Source: Begonia masoniana | Lineage: Eukaryota > Streptophyta > Magnoliopsida > Cucurbitales > Begoniaceae | Reading direction: 5' to 3' | NCBI GenBank assembly: GCA_022432975.1 | Contig: CM039511.1 | Coordinates: 20,858,557 to 20,922,556 of the forward strand | Length of the DNA stretch: 64,000 nucleotides | In this document: in pieces, positions 11,658 through 22,493 of the stretch | Layout of the letters: each line of letters opens with the position of its first letter | Numbering within the stretch: position 1 is the stretch's first letter | Program-made: the position numbers and the translations under genes | The notes under the pieces: model-generated | What the model saw: the letters and a program-made list of their open reading frames with translations, nothing else | What the model was told of the DNA's origin: nothing | Database searches by the model: none

Positions 11658-11702
11658 ACAAACAACGCTCGTGGACGGAGCTTGGGCTGCTTTGGACACG
11701 AG
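11658..11702 (+). other. Conserved small LTR exon (copy A)
   Basis: Preceded by TTTTGCCTTAG and followed by GTAAGTTCTCGTGA. It contains CTCGTGGACGGAGC, conserved in copies B and C, the 33378-36087 LTR and, weakly, in the TR-GAG LTRs. Splicing is inferred from the consensus sites. Confidence 0.55.
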
Positions 11703-12805
11703 GTAAGTTCTCGTGATCTTCTCTGGCCGATTGGCCTACACCGTACGTCGAAGTCGTCTCGAGGAGTTTTGGTGATGCCGATGTTTAAATTGTTTTGGTC
11801 GGGTAGTTAGGATTAGTTCTGTATAGGTTATGCTTTTAAATGTTTTATTGTCTCGATGGTACGAATCATGTATGTTTACTTTCTGTCGTATTGAACTGTT
11901 CACGCATCACGTGTTTTAAAAGAACATAGAAAATGAATTTCTGCATGATGTTTTAAAGAAAATGGCGATGTGGCTTAGAGAAGGGCACAACCTATTGTGA
12001 AGACTGATTATGGGTTTGTCACAATACCGCATCTATTGCATACTCATACAGTTATACAATTACAGGTCATGCGAGATAGGGCTCAGGCACGCCTGTACGC
12101 GTTGTAAGCGTGTACCCCCCTCTTCTAGCTGGAAAGAGTAGTCCGACCGCTGGATGTGCTCTCTCCGGTTAGGAGGCTGAGATCTCGGTGACACCCACAG
12201 AGTAAAGATAAAGAAAATGCTGCATGATTTCTGAACTCATATGCACAGCACGCATTGCATTTACGTAGAGCTTACTGAGATTTTTATCTCATAGGTGTCT
12301 GTGACTACGAGGAAACAGGTGAGGATGATGTTCCTCCTCCCGAGGCATGAGTCCAGTTGAGGGAGGATGATTGCGGGAGTGTACTGGCGCAGTCGAGGCG
12401 TTTCATGACCTGTGGGGATGTAGGTATTTTGGGATATTTTGAGTAGAAAACGTACAGATAGAACATTTTAGGGTGTTTGGTTCTGATTAGTTGATAGGTT
12501 TACATTTTAATGTTTTTAAACGTTTTAGAAACTGGTTTTGTAAAATGTGTGATAATAGGGATATGTTTGATTTTTAAACATATCCATGCAGTTCGTTTTC
12601 ATGAGAATATATTTCGTTTTAATTGAGATTTGAGTCGTTGTTTCGGGTGTTTGATGAAGTGTGGAATGACGAGATTTTGAGAGAGTTATATTAGAATGTA
12701 TGGTTGTGAGGTGGGATGTAAAATTGGATGAAATGGTGAAGGGTTTCGATTAATGTATGAGGAAGTGAGGGAAGAGAAGAGAAAGAAGAAGTGATGAGGC
12801 AGAGA

Positions 12806-13045
12806 GGATGGCGACCAATCGCCAGGAGGTGGCGATCGGTCACCAGGAGGAACCACGCTCTGGAAAATTTCCGAAGTGTGTGGTGATCGATCGCCTGGTT
12901 TCTGGCGATCGATCGCTCCTCGATGGTTACACGACGATCGCGGATATCCTGGGAGGCGATCGCCTAATGGGCGATTGTTCGCCACGCGATGATCGCTTCT
13001 GGCGATCAATCGCCCGTTTTGTTGCGATCGATTGCCCATACATTT
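12806..13045. repeat. Word cluster: GCGATCGATCGC
   Basis: About 12 occurrences of GCGATC/GATCGC words, many forming the palindrome GCGATCGATCGC, 230-470 bp before the LTR 3' end. Sister LTRs B and C carry different words at this position. Confidence 0.9.
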
Positions 13046-13279
13046 TTTGGGCGACAGCCCTGTTCTGCCCCTGCTTTTGTCTCCTTTCGCTGGCCGATTG
13101 TTTTAATGGTTTACAATGTTTTGTTAAATGGTTTTAAAACATAGAATTAACGATTTCAACATCGATTACGATTCCGATTTTTAAAGTCTTATTTCCGCTC
13201 ACACGTATGAGATTTATTTAGGATATAAGGATAAAAAAAAATATTACGGGAAAATGGGTACAGTGTTAGGGACGTCACA

Positions 13280-14491
13280 TCATATGAGATATGGAGATTA
13301 CTTAAGCTAACTCATGAAAGAACTAATCAAGTTAAAGAGAGTAAAATGAGTATAGTAGTTCATGAGTACGAATTATTCTCTATGGAAAAGGATGAAACCA
13401 TTAACTCTATGTTTACACGATTCACTAATATTACTAATGGTTTGAAAGTGCTTGGTGAAACTTATGCCAACGAAGAATTGGCAAGAAAAATTCTTAGATG
13501 TCTATCAAGAGCATGGCAACCTAAGGTGACAGTCATTCAAGAACCAAGGGATCTAAAGGTCCTCAAGCTTAAAGAACTTATTGGCTCTCTCGTGACACAT
13601 GAGAGCCAATGAGAAGGAGGATCTCAAAGACAAGGAGATCACCAAAAGAAAGGACATCACACTCAAAGCCTCCTCTAGCAAACAAGACAAATCCGAGCAA
13701 GAAGAGGACGATGAGGAGATAGCATTCATCACAAGGAGGTTTAGCAAATTCCTCCAATGAAAAAGAATGCAAGGGAAGAGATTTTCAAAGGGAGACAAGC
13801 CTCAAAAAGAAAAGGAAATTACTTGTTTTGAATGTGGGAAGCCGGGAGACATTAAAGCGGAGTGTCCTCAATCAAAGAAGATTCCAAAGAAATTCAAGAA
13901 GAGGGCTATGAAGGCTACATGGGACAATAGCTAAAGTGACACCTCCTCCGAAGATGAGGAAGTGGCCAATCTATGTTTCATGGCCCATGAAGATGAGGTT
14001 AGTTACTCTTCTAGTGATGAAGATGAGGATGGTGAGCATTTAATGATTTAGTAAAGCAATTTTGCATGTTAAAGACTAAATACAATATATTAAGAAAGAA
14101 AAATGCAAGTTTAATTGAAAAGCATGCTAAGGAGACTAACTTGCATGAAAAGAAAATTAGTGTACTTAAGAGTAGAAATGAGAAGTTGAATGACATTGTT
14201 CTTAAGTTTACTAATGAGAGCAAGAATTTGAATATGTTACTAGGAAGCCAAAGAGTGACATTTGACAAGGCGGAGTTAGGTTATGAAAAATCTAATAAAA
14301 AGAAAGTTTATAATAATTTCTTTATTAGATCATCTACCTGTCATGCTTGCAATGAAGAAGAACATAAATCTTATGAATGTCCATTAAAATTAGGAAAGAT
14401 TAAATCTGGCAGTGGATTACAATGGGTTCCTAAGGGAACCGAACCTAACACTAGGACCCAAAAGATTTGGGTACCTAAGAAGACCACTTGA
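13280..14491 (+). pseudogene. Copia Gag, C-terminal part with zinc knuckles
   Basis: After the nested LTR the Gag continues through THERTNQVKESKMS, VHEYELF, NGLKVLGETY and ILRCLSRAWQPKV to KLKELIGSLVTHES, followed by a frame disruption. A first knuckle lies near 13828-13870 (CFECGKPGDIKAEC, with D at the usual His position). An acidic Glu/Asp-Ser stretch and a coiled coil (14066-14280) follow. A second knuckle CHACNEEEHKSYEC is at about 14340-14380. A stop (TAG at 13933) and frameshifts make this a pseudogene. The long coiled coil between knuckles is typical of Sirevirus-like Gag. Confidence 0.88.
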
Positions 14492-14499
14492 TTATTAAT

Positions 14500-14781
14500 T
14501 TGTAGATTGATAGCTCTCCCGGGAAGAATCAATGGTACCTCTATAGTGGATGCTCGAGGCATATGACGGGGGACTCCTCAAAGTTTTCTTTTGTCAACAA
14601 AAAAAAGGGAATGTCACTTTTGGTGGAAAACAAAAAGAAAAAATTGTTGGGATTGGCAACATAGGTAATAATTCTAACCCCATTATTGAAAATGTTTTAT
14701 TAGTAGACGGGTTGAAACATAACTTATTGAGCATTAGCCAACTACGTGATAAAGGATATAAAGTATCATTCAAATCTAAAT
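14500..14781 (+). pseudogene. Copia protease and pre-integrase start
   Basis: The region around WYLYSGCSRHMTGD is the copia protease active-site segment, normally D-S-G. Here codon 14542-14544 is TAT, so the catalytic Asp is Tyr. FGGKQKEKIVGIG and LLVDGLKHNLLSISQL follow. The sequence is cut after KSK by solo LTR B and resumes at 17331 with CVIKDSSSGKV. The protease would be inactive. Confidence 0.88.
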
Positions 14782-15051
14782 TGTAACGCCCCTAAAACTG
14801 TACCCGTATTTCCCGTATTTATTTATTTATTTTTTTTTTTTTTTTTTTTTCATTTTCTTTTTCCTAATATCTTTAATTAAACTCTAGGCGGAATCTAAAC
14901 CGAAATCGAAATTGAAATCTAACTTTAAAATCATTTTAAACAATACAATTTAAAACAAATAAAATAATTTAAATAAAAACTTTTAAACAATTAACTTAAA
15001 TAAATTAAAATTAAATAAACTAAAGAAAACAACTGGGAGGGCACATCCGTA

Positions 15052-15255
15052 ATTTGCCCGCAGCAAAGGCGCTGCGCCCGATCGCTGCAGCAGCGATTGA
15101 TCACGGAGATCGATCGCTGCAGCAGCGATCGCTGCCAGCGATCGATCTCTGGCAGCTCTTCAGCTGCCAGCGATCGATCTCTGCATTACTGCAGAGATCG
15201 ATCGCTGCACTCCTTGCAGCGATCCACAAGCGATCGCCCTTCGCGATCGTTTCCC
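15052..15255. repeat. Word cluster: GCAGCGATCGATCGCTGC
   Basis: Dense overlapping GCAGCGATC, GATCGATCGCTGC and CTGCAGCAGCG words form long potential hairpins. Just beyond it, 15285-15375 has two foldbacks of CTCTCTGGAA with TTCCAGAGAG. Confidence 0.9.
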
Positions 15256-15833
15256 TGCCCTTCCTTCTCTGATTTTTCTTTCACATATGCTCTCTGGAAT
15301 CAAAACTTCCAGAGAGCAACACTTAAAATTTTTTAAAACTAACGCTCTCTGGAAATCGATTTCCAGAGAGCAGCTTCACATTTTAACACCAATTGGCACC
15401 AATAACCACAATCGATTTAGAAATTTAACTCAACCAAAACTTCCTAAATTCAACCAACTCACAGCGGACTTTGCGAAATCCAACTGCATGGATAGCTCTA
15501 AAAACCGAGCTTATCCGTAATAACTCCTAAAGTCATTTAAAACGTTTTCATAACATTTAAAATACGGTTTAAATCAAATATATCTATATATAACGTTAAA
15601 TACAATTAAACCCAAACAATTCCAGAATTTCAAAACAAGTTAAACATCCTATACATATTCATCGAAACATCCCAAAATATACTAAAAAGACCCTCAAAAG
15701 CTATACATACGTCCCCACGGGTCAAATGAGCCTCGACTGCGCCAGCACACCACCGCAGCCATCATCCGTCAACTGAGCTATGCCTCAGGTGGAGGAACGT
15801 CGTCCTCACCTGGTATCTCGTAGTCTATGTCAC

Positions 15834-16444
15834 CTACACCATACATAAACACACTATGAGATAAATCTCAGTAAGCCCTAGTAAATGCGATGCATGCTGT
15901 GCTATGAGTTCGATAAATCATGCTTTATTTTATCTTTCTATGCAATGCTCTGTAGGTGTCACCGAGATCCTATACCCTCTAACCAGAGAGAGCTCATCCA
16001 GCGGGCGGACTACTCTTTCCAGCTAGAGGAGGGGGGTACACGCTTACAACTCGTACAGCCGTGCCTAAGCCCCACCTCGCGTGACCTGTAACTGTAAGCC
16101 TTTCGGCCGGTGTACTGTAAGCCTTTCGGCCGTGAACTGTAAGCCTTTCGGCCGTGCACTGTAAGCCTTTCGGCCGATGCTATGCTTTACGTTATCTTTA
16201 AAACTCTGTGCGGAAATTCGTTTTCATGCTTTTCTTTAAAACCAAGTGATGCGTGAACAGTTCAATATCATACAATAAACAAACAACACATAGACCATCG
16301 GGACTTTAAAAACGTAAACTATAAACTCCTAAGACCTAGCTACCCAAACCGAGCAAAACTAACTAAAGGCATCTCCAAAACGCCTCGAGACGACACGATG
16401 TACGGTGTAGGCCGATTTGGCCAAAGAAAATCACGAGAACTTAC
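15834..16444 (-). other. Putative LTR intron with complementary ends (copy B)
   Basis: Donor GAG|GTAAGT (GT at 16444-16443), acceptor TGGTGTAG ending at 15834. The arms 16400-16411 and 15833-15844 pair over 12 nt with one G-U wobble. Within it, 16088-16173 has four copies of a ~21-bp word containing CCTTTCGGCCG. Confidence 0.5.
16088..16173. repeat. Short tandem repeat TAAGCCTTTCGGCCG
   Basis: Four copies of about 21 bp (TGTAAGCCTTTCGGCCGTG). They are absent from copies A and C at this position, so this is a recent local expansion in the LTR intron. Confidence 0.9.
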
Positions 16445-16488
16445 CTCGCGTCCAAAGCAGCTTAAACCCGTCCACGAGCACTGTTTAC
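16445..16488 (-). other. Conserved small LTR exon (copy B)
   Basis: 44 nt between TTGCTTAG and GTAAGTTCTCGTGA on the minus strand, containing GTGCTCGTGGACGGG. Equivalent to 11658-11702 and 52742-52785. Confidence 0.55.
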
Positions 16489-17330
16489 CTAAGCAATTTA
16501 CAAGGATTTACGTTAAACGAGTTTATTCAAAAAATCTCGAAATTTTGTAAATTCTAACATTTTTCCTAAATCAATTAGATTCGTCCAAATACGTCCAACA
16601 CGTTCAATATTTACTTAATTATTGACAACCTATCGATTACGAGCCCTAGATCTCGTTTTTAATCGAAAACCTAAACGAACCTAAACGTTTAAAACTTTAC
16701 GAAACTCGGATTTCAATGTTCCAAAACTATAGAGACTTACCGAGAACGTCGATTGGAGGAGAACGCGTGAAGAAAACGAGACGAACGGAAGTCGATTTGG
16801 AGCTCGGAAGCCGTCGGCAGGGAGAGCTTGGCGAGAGAGAAAGCTCTCTGGAAAGTTGAAGATGAAATCGCAGAGGAGGAGAAATGAATGAAAGAAAAAG
16901 AATTTTTGATTGTTTTATAATATTGAATTTGCAAATTACTAAATTACCCTTCTTTAGTTTTTATATTGATTTCGTGCTTCGATTCGTTAATCGTCCAACG
17001 AGTTGAATTCTCGAAAACTCCATAGTTTGCCAATAACTCCTATTCATTATTTGGGATTTAACAAAACTGTCCGTTTGCAATTCAGACCTCGTTTACTATT
17101 TTTACTAAAACGTCAATTATTTTACGAGAAGTTTAATTATTTGAAATATAGCGTTTGAACTCTGAAAATTCCCGCAATTTCCTTAAAATCCTTATTATTC
17201 GCTAGGAACGTACTGACGCTTTCCGTTTGCGAAACTGACTTGATTGACATATTTACCAAAAATGCCATAAATAATATAATAACAATATAATATATATTAA
17301 ATCCGAAATCCGTACGAGCCGGATATTACA

Positions 17331-18300
17331 TAAATCATGTGTAATCAAGGATAGCTCAAGTGGTAAAGTTTTATTCATTGGCTATAGAAAAGAAAATGTG
17401 TACACAATTGATTTAGATAATATTGAATGTTTTAATGAAAAATGTTTTGCTGTGAATCTGTTGGTTGATAGTTGGACTTGGCTTAGAAGATTAGGACACG
17501 TTGGAGGAAAACTCTATGCTTATGTTATAGTAGATGAATTTTCTAGGTTCACATGGGTGTTCTTCCTAAAGTCAAAGGATGAAACATTCGACATCTTCTC
17601 TAGCTTTAGGAAAAGAGTTCAAAATGAAAAGGATCTAACCATTATATCCATTCGTAGTGATCATGGTGGAGAATTTGAGAATGAGCAATTTCAACTCTTG
17701 TGCCTCAAACATGGAATTGAGAACAATTTTTCATCTCCTAGGACCCCTCAACAAAATGGTGTTGTTGAGAGAAAAAATAGGTCTCTTCAAGAGTTTGCTC
17801 GGACCATGCTCAACGAGAACTCTCTTTCAAAATATTTTAGGCAGAAGTTGTTTCCACAGCTTGCTATGTCTTAAACAGGGTCTCTATAAGGCCTATTCTA
17901 GAAAAGACCCTTTATGGGCTTTGGAATGGGAAAATCCCTAGTGTCAAATATTTTAGAGTCTTTGGGTGTAAGTGCTTCATCCTAAATACCAAGGTTCACT
18001 TGACAAATTCGATTCCAAATCCGATCTTGGTATATTCCTTGGATATTCATTAACTAGTAAAGCCTATAGGGTCTTTAACAAAAGAACACTAGCTGTAGAA
18101 AAATCCATGCATGTTAACTTTGATGAATCACTCCATCTCACAATCAATGTGGATGAGGATAATAAATTAGAAAAGCAATTGGATTCTCTCTCCTTAGAAA
18201 AACCTAGTTAAGATATTCAAAGAGAAACCATCATAGAGCCTTCGTCAAACCCTTTAGAATTAGCTCCAATAAAAGATGGAAATGATGATCTCCCTAAGGA
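17331..18300 (+). pseudogene. Copia integrase, internally deleted
   Basis: After CVIKDSSSGKV and ENVYTIDL, the integrase begins with a WTWLRRLGH segment and jumps straight to KLYAYVIVDEFSRFTWVFF. The segment that normally holds the CxxC of the zinc-binding domain and the first catalytic Asp is missing. The second Asp (SIRSDHGGEFEN) and the catalytic Glu (NGVVERKNR) are present. Frame shifts follow near 17870-17970, then the C-terminal SDLGIFLGYSLTSKAYRVFN segment. The enzyme would insert cDNA into the genome; this copy cannot. Confidence 0.9.
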
Positions 18301-18399
18301 TTGGAGATATGTCAAAAATCATCCCATAGATGACATCCTAGGTGATCATACCTTAGGAGTCAAAACTAGAGCCTCTCTTAGAAATTTGTGTACTAATGT

Positions 18400-19200
18400 T
18401 GCATTCATCTCTCAAATATAACCTAAGAAATTTGAGGAAGCCGAGTTAGATGAGAATTGGATAGTAGCCATGCAAGAAGAGTTGAATCAATTTGAAAGGA
18501 ACAATGTATGGGAACTTGTTCTAAGGCCTAAAGATCATCAAATTATAGGAACCAAATGGGTTTTTAAGAATAAGTTGGATGAAAATGGGATAGTTGTTAG
18601 AAACAATGCTAGATTGGTTGCCAAGGGGTACAGCCAAGAAGAATGAATAGATTTTGAGGAAACATTTGCTCCAGTAGCTCGCTTAGAGTCAATTAGGATG
18701 CTCTTAGCTTATTCTTGCTACAAGAACTTCACACTCTTTCAAATGGATGTAAAAAGTGCCTTTCTAAATGGATATATCATGGAATAAGTTTATGTAAAGC
18801 AACCCGTTTGTTTTGAAGCTTATGACAAGCATGATCACGTGTTCAAGCTCAAGAAAGCTCTATATGGACTTAAGCAAGCTCCTAGAGCTTGGTATGTAGG
18901 TTGAAGAATTTCCTTGAGAAAAGGAAGTTCAAAAAGGGTAAAACTGATTCAACTCTATTTACCATGCAAAAGGACAAAGACATACTCATTGTGCAGATCT
19001 ATATTGATGATATTATATTCGGTTCAACGAATGTCTCACTGTATGATGAATTCTCCTCCCTAATGCAAAGTGAATTTAAGATGAGTATGATACGAGAGTT
19101 AAAATTCTTCCTAGGTTTTCAGATTAGTCAAAATCCAAATGGTATTTTCTTCTGTCAAGAAAAATATATTAAAGAGATTTATACTGAGTTCTTCTAAGCC
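18400..19200 (+). pseudogene. Copia reverse transcriptase
   Basis: Recognised by WIVAMQEELNQFERN, GTKWVFKNK, ARLVAKGYSQ, FAPVARLESIR, FQMDVKSAFLNG and [12 protein letters not shown]. The polymerase box is YIDDIIFGST. All core motifs are visible across frames. In-frame stops after SQEE and IME, and a frameshift after RAWY, inactivate it. The first catalytic Asp (QMDV) and the DD pair are kept. Confidence 0.93.
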
Positions 19201-19938
19201 AGCTAGAACCCAATGAGCACCACTACAAAATTGGACAAAGATGAAAATGGGTTAAGTATAGATATTAAAAAATATCGATGAATGATTGGTTCACTTCTAT
19301 ACTTGACCGCTAGTAGACCTGATATTCTGTTTAGTGTGTGCTTATGTACTAGATTCCAAGCCTCTCCAAAAGAATCTCACTTAAATGCAGTTAAAAGAAT
19401 ATTCAGATACCTAAGTGGAACTTATGATTTAGGATTATGGTATCCAAAAGGTACATCATTCGATCTTATAGGATATTATGATTTTGACTATGCTGGATGT
19501 CTTGTAGATAGGAAGAGCACTAGTGGAACGTGTCAATTCTTAGGAGAATCACTTGTCTCTTGATACTCCAAAAAGGAAAATTTTGTGGCACTTTCAACAG
19601 CCGAAAGTGAATACATTACTGCCGGTAGTTGTTGTGCACAAATGTTTTAGATGAAACAAACTCTAGAAGACTATAATCTGCTCTATGATAGGATTCCAAT
19701 TAGATGTGATAATACAAGTGCTATAAACATCTCAAAGAACCCTATCCAACATTCTAGGACCAAACAGATAGATATTAGATATCACTTCATTCAAGATCAT
19801 GTTCAAAAATGTGATATCAATTTGAAATTCGTAAACTCATCCGATCAATTAGTTGATATCTTCACAAAACCTTTGGATGAGAAAACTTTTAATAATATTC
19901 GAATTTGTTTAGGTATTATTAGGAGTGAAAAACCTTAA
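19201..19938 (+). pseudogene. Copia RT tail and RNase H
   Basis: A stop near 19197 precedes a segment with MIGSLLYLTASRPDILFSV, then the RNase H: FDYAGCLVDRKSTSGTCQFL, STAESEYI, and RCDNTSAINISKNP to HIDIR-like QIDIRYHFIQDHV. Catalytic Asp and Glu positions look preserved, but single stops (about 19561 and 19648) break the frame. The frame ends at TAA 19936-19938, the natural end of pol. Confidence 0.92.
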
Positions 19939-20095
19939 ACGGTCGATATCATGTGTTCGTAAAAAATTATATCTCTCTGGAATGAACGGTTGAAAAATTG
20001 AGGCATTCTGAAGTATATCGACCGCGTCAATATATGAAGCGGACGATATGGGGAACGGTCGATATATGCATCGGACGATATCTGTTCTTAAATCT
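19939..20095. repeat. Word cluster: ATCGACCG / CGGACGATAT
   Basis: Words GGTCGATAT, TATCGACCG and CGGACGATAT recur about six times between the end of pol and the leader of the 3' ORF. The words match those of the element's own LTR only in part. Confidence 0.75.
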
Positions 20096-20234
20096 TTTAA
20101 ATTAGCATTCGGATTACAGAGACCCTACTTATCGTCTAGAGTGCGAAAAACTTTCAAAAACCTCTCATCTTCTCTTGTCTCTCCAACGATTATTTCTCTA
20201 GTCTCCAGTCACCTTTCTAATCTCTACTCGATAA

Positions 20235-20873
20235 ATGGCATCCTCCTCCAACGCCGAATTAACTTTTTCAAGGAAGAAGCAGAAGAGTGCACATCAAATA
20301 GATTTTTCACCTACCGTGCAACCTCTTTCTCTTCAATGGCCTTCTCCGCAATTTATCAATGAGGCTGCATTTAAAAGGTATTATGAAGATTTTGAATAGA
20401 AGCCTCTAATTAGAAGTCGAGGAGTTGTGTTTAATGACCTTTATGGGTTACATCTGGAGAAGTCTCTCCATGAAATGGGGTTATTAGGACTGTTTGAACT
20501 AGGCACATCTTACTGCGAAACCCCAATTAGAATGTTTTATGCAAATCTAGAACACTCCCCTACGCCTCTTGTTATCCGTAGCTATGTGTATGGAAGGCAC
20601 ATCGAGCTGACTCAATAAAAGATTCATGAACTGCTCAATTGTGAGTTTCTAAATGATATGTCCAAATATTTTGAGATTTTCAAGGATCCTCCCTTCGTTG
20701 GAAAACCAGAGGGACTTGTTTTAGCTAAAGAAATTTCCAAGGATCCAAACAACACTTCCCTGAGGCTCAATGGCAAGGATTTTAATATTAGGGCCAGAGT
20801 CTTTCATCAGATGATTAATTACAACATCCTTCCAAGAGATGGCCATCGAGACCACGTCAGTGGCATGGATCAT
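20235..20873 (+). pseudogene. Extra 3' ORF: putative plant transposon protein domain
   Basis: A single frame from ATG 20235 runs to about 20873 with two in-frame stops (TAG 20397-20399, TAA 20616-20618, the latter after CAA). It starts MASSSNAELTFSRKKQKS. Blocks are FINEAAFKRYYEDF, VVFNDLYGLHLEK, IRMFYANLEH, SYVYGRHIEL, and RARVFHQMINYNILPRDGHR. The same blocks in the same order occur in the MULE ORF at 48814-50058 (for example SYVYGKEI and KARVLHNIISHSLLPRDGHR). I assign it to the family annotated as 'putative plant transposon protein domain'; its function is unknown. It is cut off where LTR sequence starts at 20874, so its C-terminal half is lost. It replaces the env-like ORF that some Sirevirus-like elements have here. 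Confidence 0.8.
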
Positions 20874-21181
20874 GAATCCAAAGTTGTAAGGCAATAGATC
20901 GACGCCCGTGAAGTTCGATCAAGAAATCTCGTTGAGGAGAAGAAAATGATCTTCAAGGAGGAAATCTTGAAGCGTGGACGTAGGCAAGGTTGGCCGAACC
21001 ACGTAAAAATATCGATGTCAATCTCTTTCTCTTACTCTTACTTTTAAGTGTTTGTTATTAATTGCACACAAAGAGAAAAGATAAGATAAAACTAATTTGC
21101 ATTGTTAAAAACAATTAGGTTAAGAAATTTCTAATTCACCCCCCCCCCCCCCCCCTCCTCTTAGACAATCACGATCCTACA
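20874..21181 (+). repeat. Truncated copia 3' LTR
   Basis: Matches the last ~310 bp of the 5' LTR (from about 10012), with a ~45-bp difference around 20932-20980. The junction with the ORF falls inside the LTR, so U3, the polypurine tract and the ORF end were removed by one deletion. Confidence 0.9.
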
Positions 21182-22493
21182 AGTCATATTCCTTAGAGAA
21201 AGGGACTATGAGGCACACCTCACGGTCCACCTCACGGGACGGCCATATCTAATCCCCAACTCCTCCCATCTCTTAATTACGTATCTTTTCATTTCGTATC
21301 CTCTTCACTTATTTATTGTTAGAAGGAATAGGCATACGTCACAGACCACCTCACAGGATGACCATATTCCTCAGAGAAAGGGATAGGAGGCACACCTCAC
21401 GGTCCACCTCACGGGACGACCATACCTAATCCCCAACTCCACCCATCTCTTAATTATGTATCTTATCATTTCGTTCGTCATCGTTTACACCTTACCATGC
21501 TAGTTCGTAAAACCATGGAAATTCATTTTTGTCTAACTATCGTCTTTTCAAAAACCATGATGCATGCTATATAAACACACAATACATACGCATAAACCAT
21601 AAGCATACACATAACCTTATCGAACTGTGATATAGGCCCGAAGGCAAAATGCATGCATACACTACTTACCTGGCATCCTTAGAAAATCTCATAACCCTAC
21701 GCTAAGCCAAGGAAATATAGAAACCTAAAATCATAACACATTTCGTTAATTCAACCTCCTCTACACCCACTTCATAAAACTCATAAGAGACAGGTAACAA
21801 TTCTCCCAAACTTAGCTAAACCCAAAATTCCACTATTTTTGGACCAATTTTCTCAAATGCATATCTAATCCGATACTTATCCATTTTGGACGATTCGAGG
21901 TGCTACGACTTTATGAACTAATGCAAATGGCTTGGTCGAATCTAGCCAAAACCGAAATGCCCTACACATGCCCTACAAATTCCAAAATTTTCACATCATT
22001 TAACAATTAACACTTCTTTTCTCTCCACTTACACCTTTACACGATTATATAGCATCCAAAAATAGGGAAAAATCCAACTAAGAACTCTATTTTTATGCAA
22101 TCCTAAACCCTCATTCAAAACCCTAACCTAAACCCTCCCAATACACAACCTATCACACTCCCTCAACCTCCCTTAAGCTTAGAAATCAAAACCCATAAGA
22201 AAAGTGTTAGAAGTTTACCTTGGATTGAAGAAAAGGAGGGAAAAAATCAGATGAGAGGGAGAGGTGAACTTTCTGCATAATTCGTGGAGGGAGAGAGAAA
22301 AATTGGGGGAAGAAAGGGTTTTTACCCTCTTTTACGTGAAAGCCACATTTCTTTCTCCCTTTTTATTGCCCATTTTCTTTTATTCATTTTACTTTCACAT
22401 CATTTTATTTCTTTTTCTCATTTCCATTTCCATTCAAATCATAAATAATCAAGCATTCTTTATAATTAAGCCGATAAATTCTCGGGTGTTACA
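21182..22493 (-). mobile_element. 5' part of the split gypsy LTR
   Basis: On the minus strand it starts TGTAACACCCGAG at 22493. It has a small exon ending GCCAG|GTAAGT (donor GT at 21669-21668), GGCCTATATCAC (pairing arm 21627-21636) and a tandem repeat of about 180 bp (21187-21470). It continues at 9110 and 5672 on the other side of the insertions. Confidence 0.8.
21187..21470. repeat. Tandem repeat, ~180-bp unit, ~1.6 copies
   Basis: The words 'ggcacacctcacggtccacc' and 'cctcacgggacg', plus 'ctaatccccaactcc', appear twice, with a related variant at 21330-21360. Pieces at 5640-5672 and 9090-9110 belong to the same repeat. Confidence 0.8.

Larger units (their letters stand above)
10716..13279 (+). 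mobile_element. Solo LTR A (gypsy-type, 2564 bp)
   Basis: It begins TGTAATATCCGG and ends GGGACGTCACA. Flanks are GCATA (10711-10715) and TCATA (13280-13284), a 5-bp TSD with one mismatch; removing the insert restores the Gag reading frame around EIW. It has a TATA box (11105-11110), a CT-rich leader ending CTCTAG|GTATG, a 45-nt exon (11658-11702) with AG|GTAAGT, and a word cluster near its 3' end. It is homologous over its length to copies B and C. No internal domain, hence a solo LTR from LTR-LTR recombination. Confidence 0.92.
14782..17330 (-). mobile_element. Solo LTR B (gypsy-type, 2549 bp)
   Basis: On the minus strand it starts TGTAATATCCGGCTCGTACG at 17330 and ends TAGGGGCGTTACA at 14782. 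The TSD is a perfect TAAAT on both sides (14777-14781 and 17331-17335), and its removal rejoins the copia frame. TATA is at 16914-16919 (reverse), the conserved exon at 16445-16488 and the intron at 15834-16444. A palindromic word cluster lies near the 3' end. Same family as copies A and C. Confidence 0.95.
9111..21181 (+). mobile_element. Sirevirus-like Ty1/copia element with two nested solo LTRs
   Basis: It starts TGTTAACTTA at 9111 and ends ATCCTACA at 21181. Flanks GGTCA (9106-9110) and AGTCA (21182-21186) form a 5-bp TSD with one transition. Order: 5' LTR, primer-binding site, Gag with coiled coil and zinc knuckles, protease, integrase, reverse transcriptase, RNase H, an extra 3' ORF, and a truncated 3' LTR. 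Without the two nested solo LTRs it is about 6.95 kb. The domain order IN-RT-RH is diagnostic of copia. The long coiled-coil Gag and an ORF after pol fit the Sirevirus lineage by inference. Confidence 0.92.

Noticed and set aside
12686..13137. Frames over the GATCGATCGC cluster on both strands
   Set aside because: Open only because of the repeated words; sister LTRs have different words and no shared protein.
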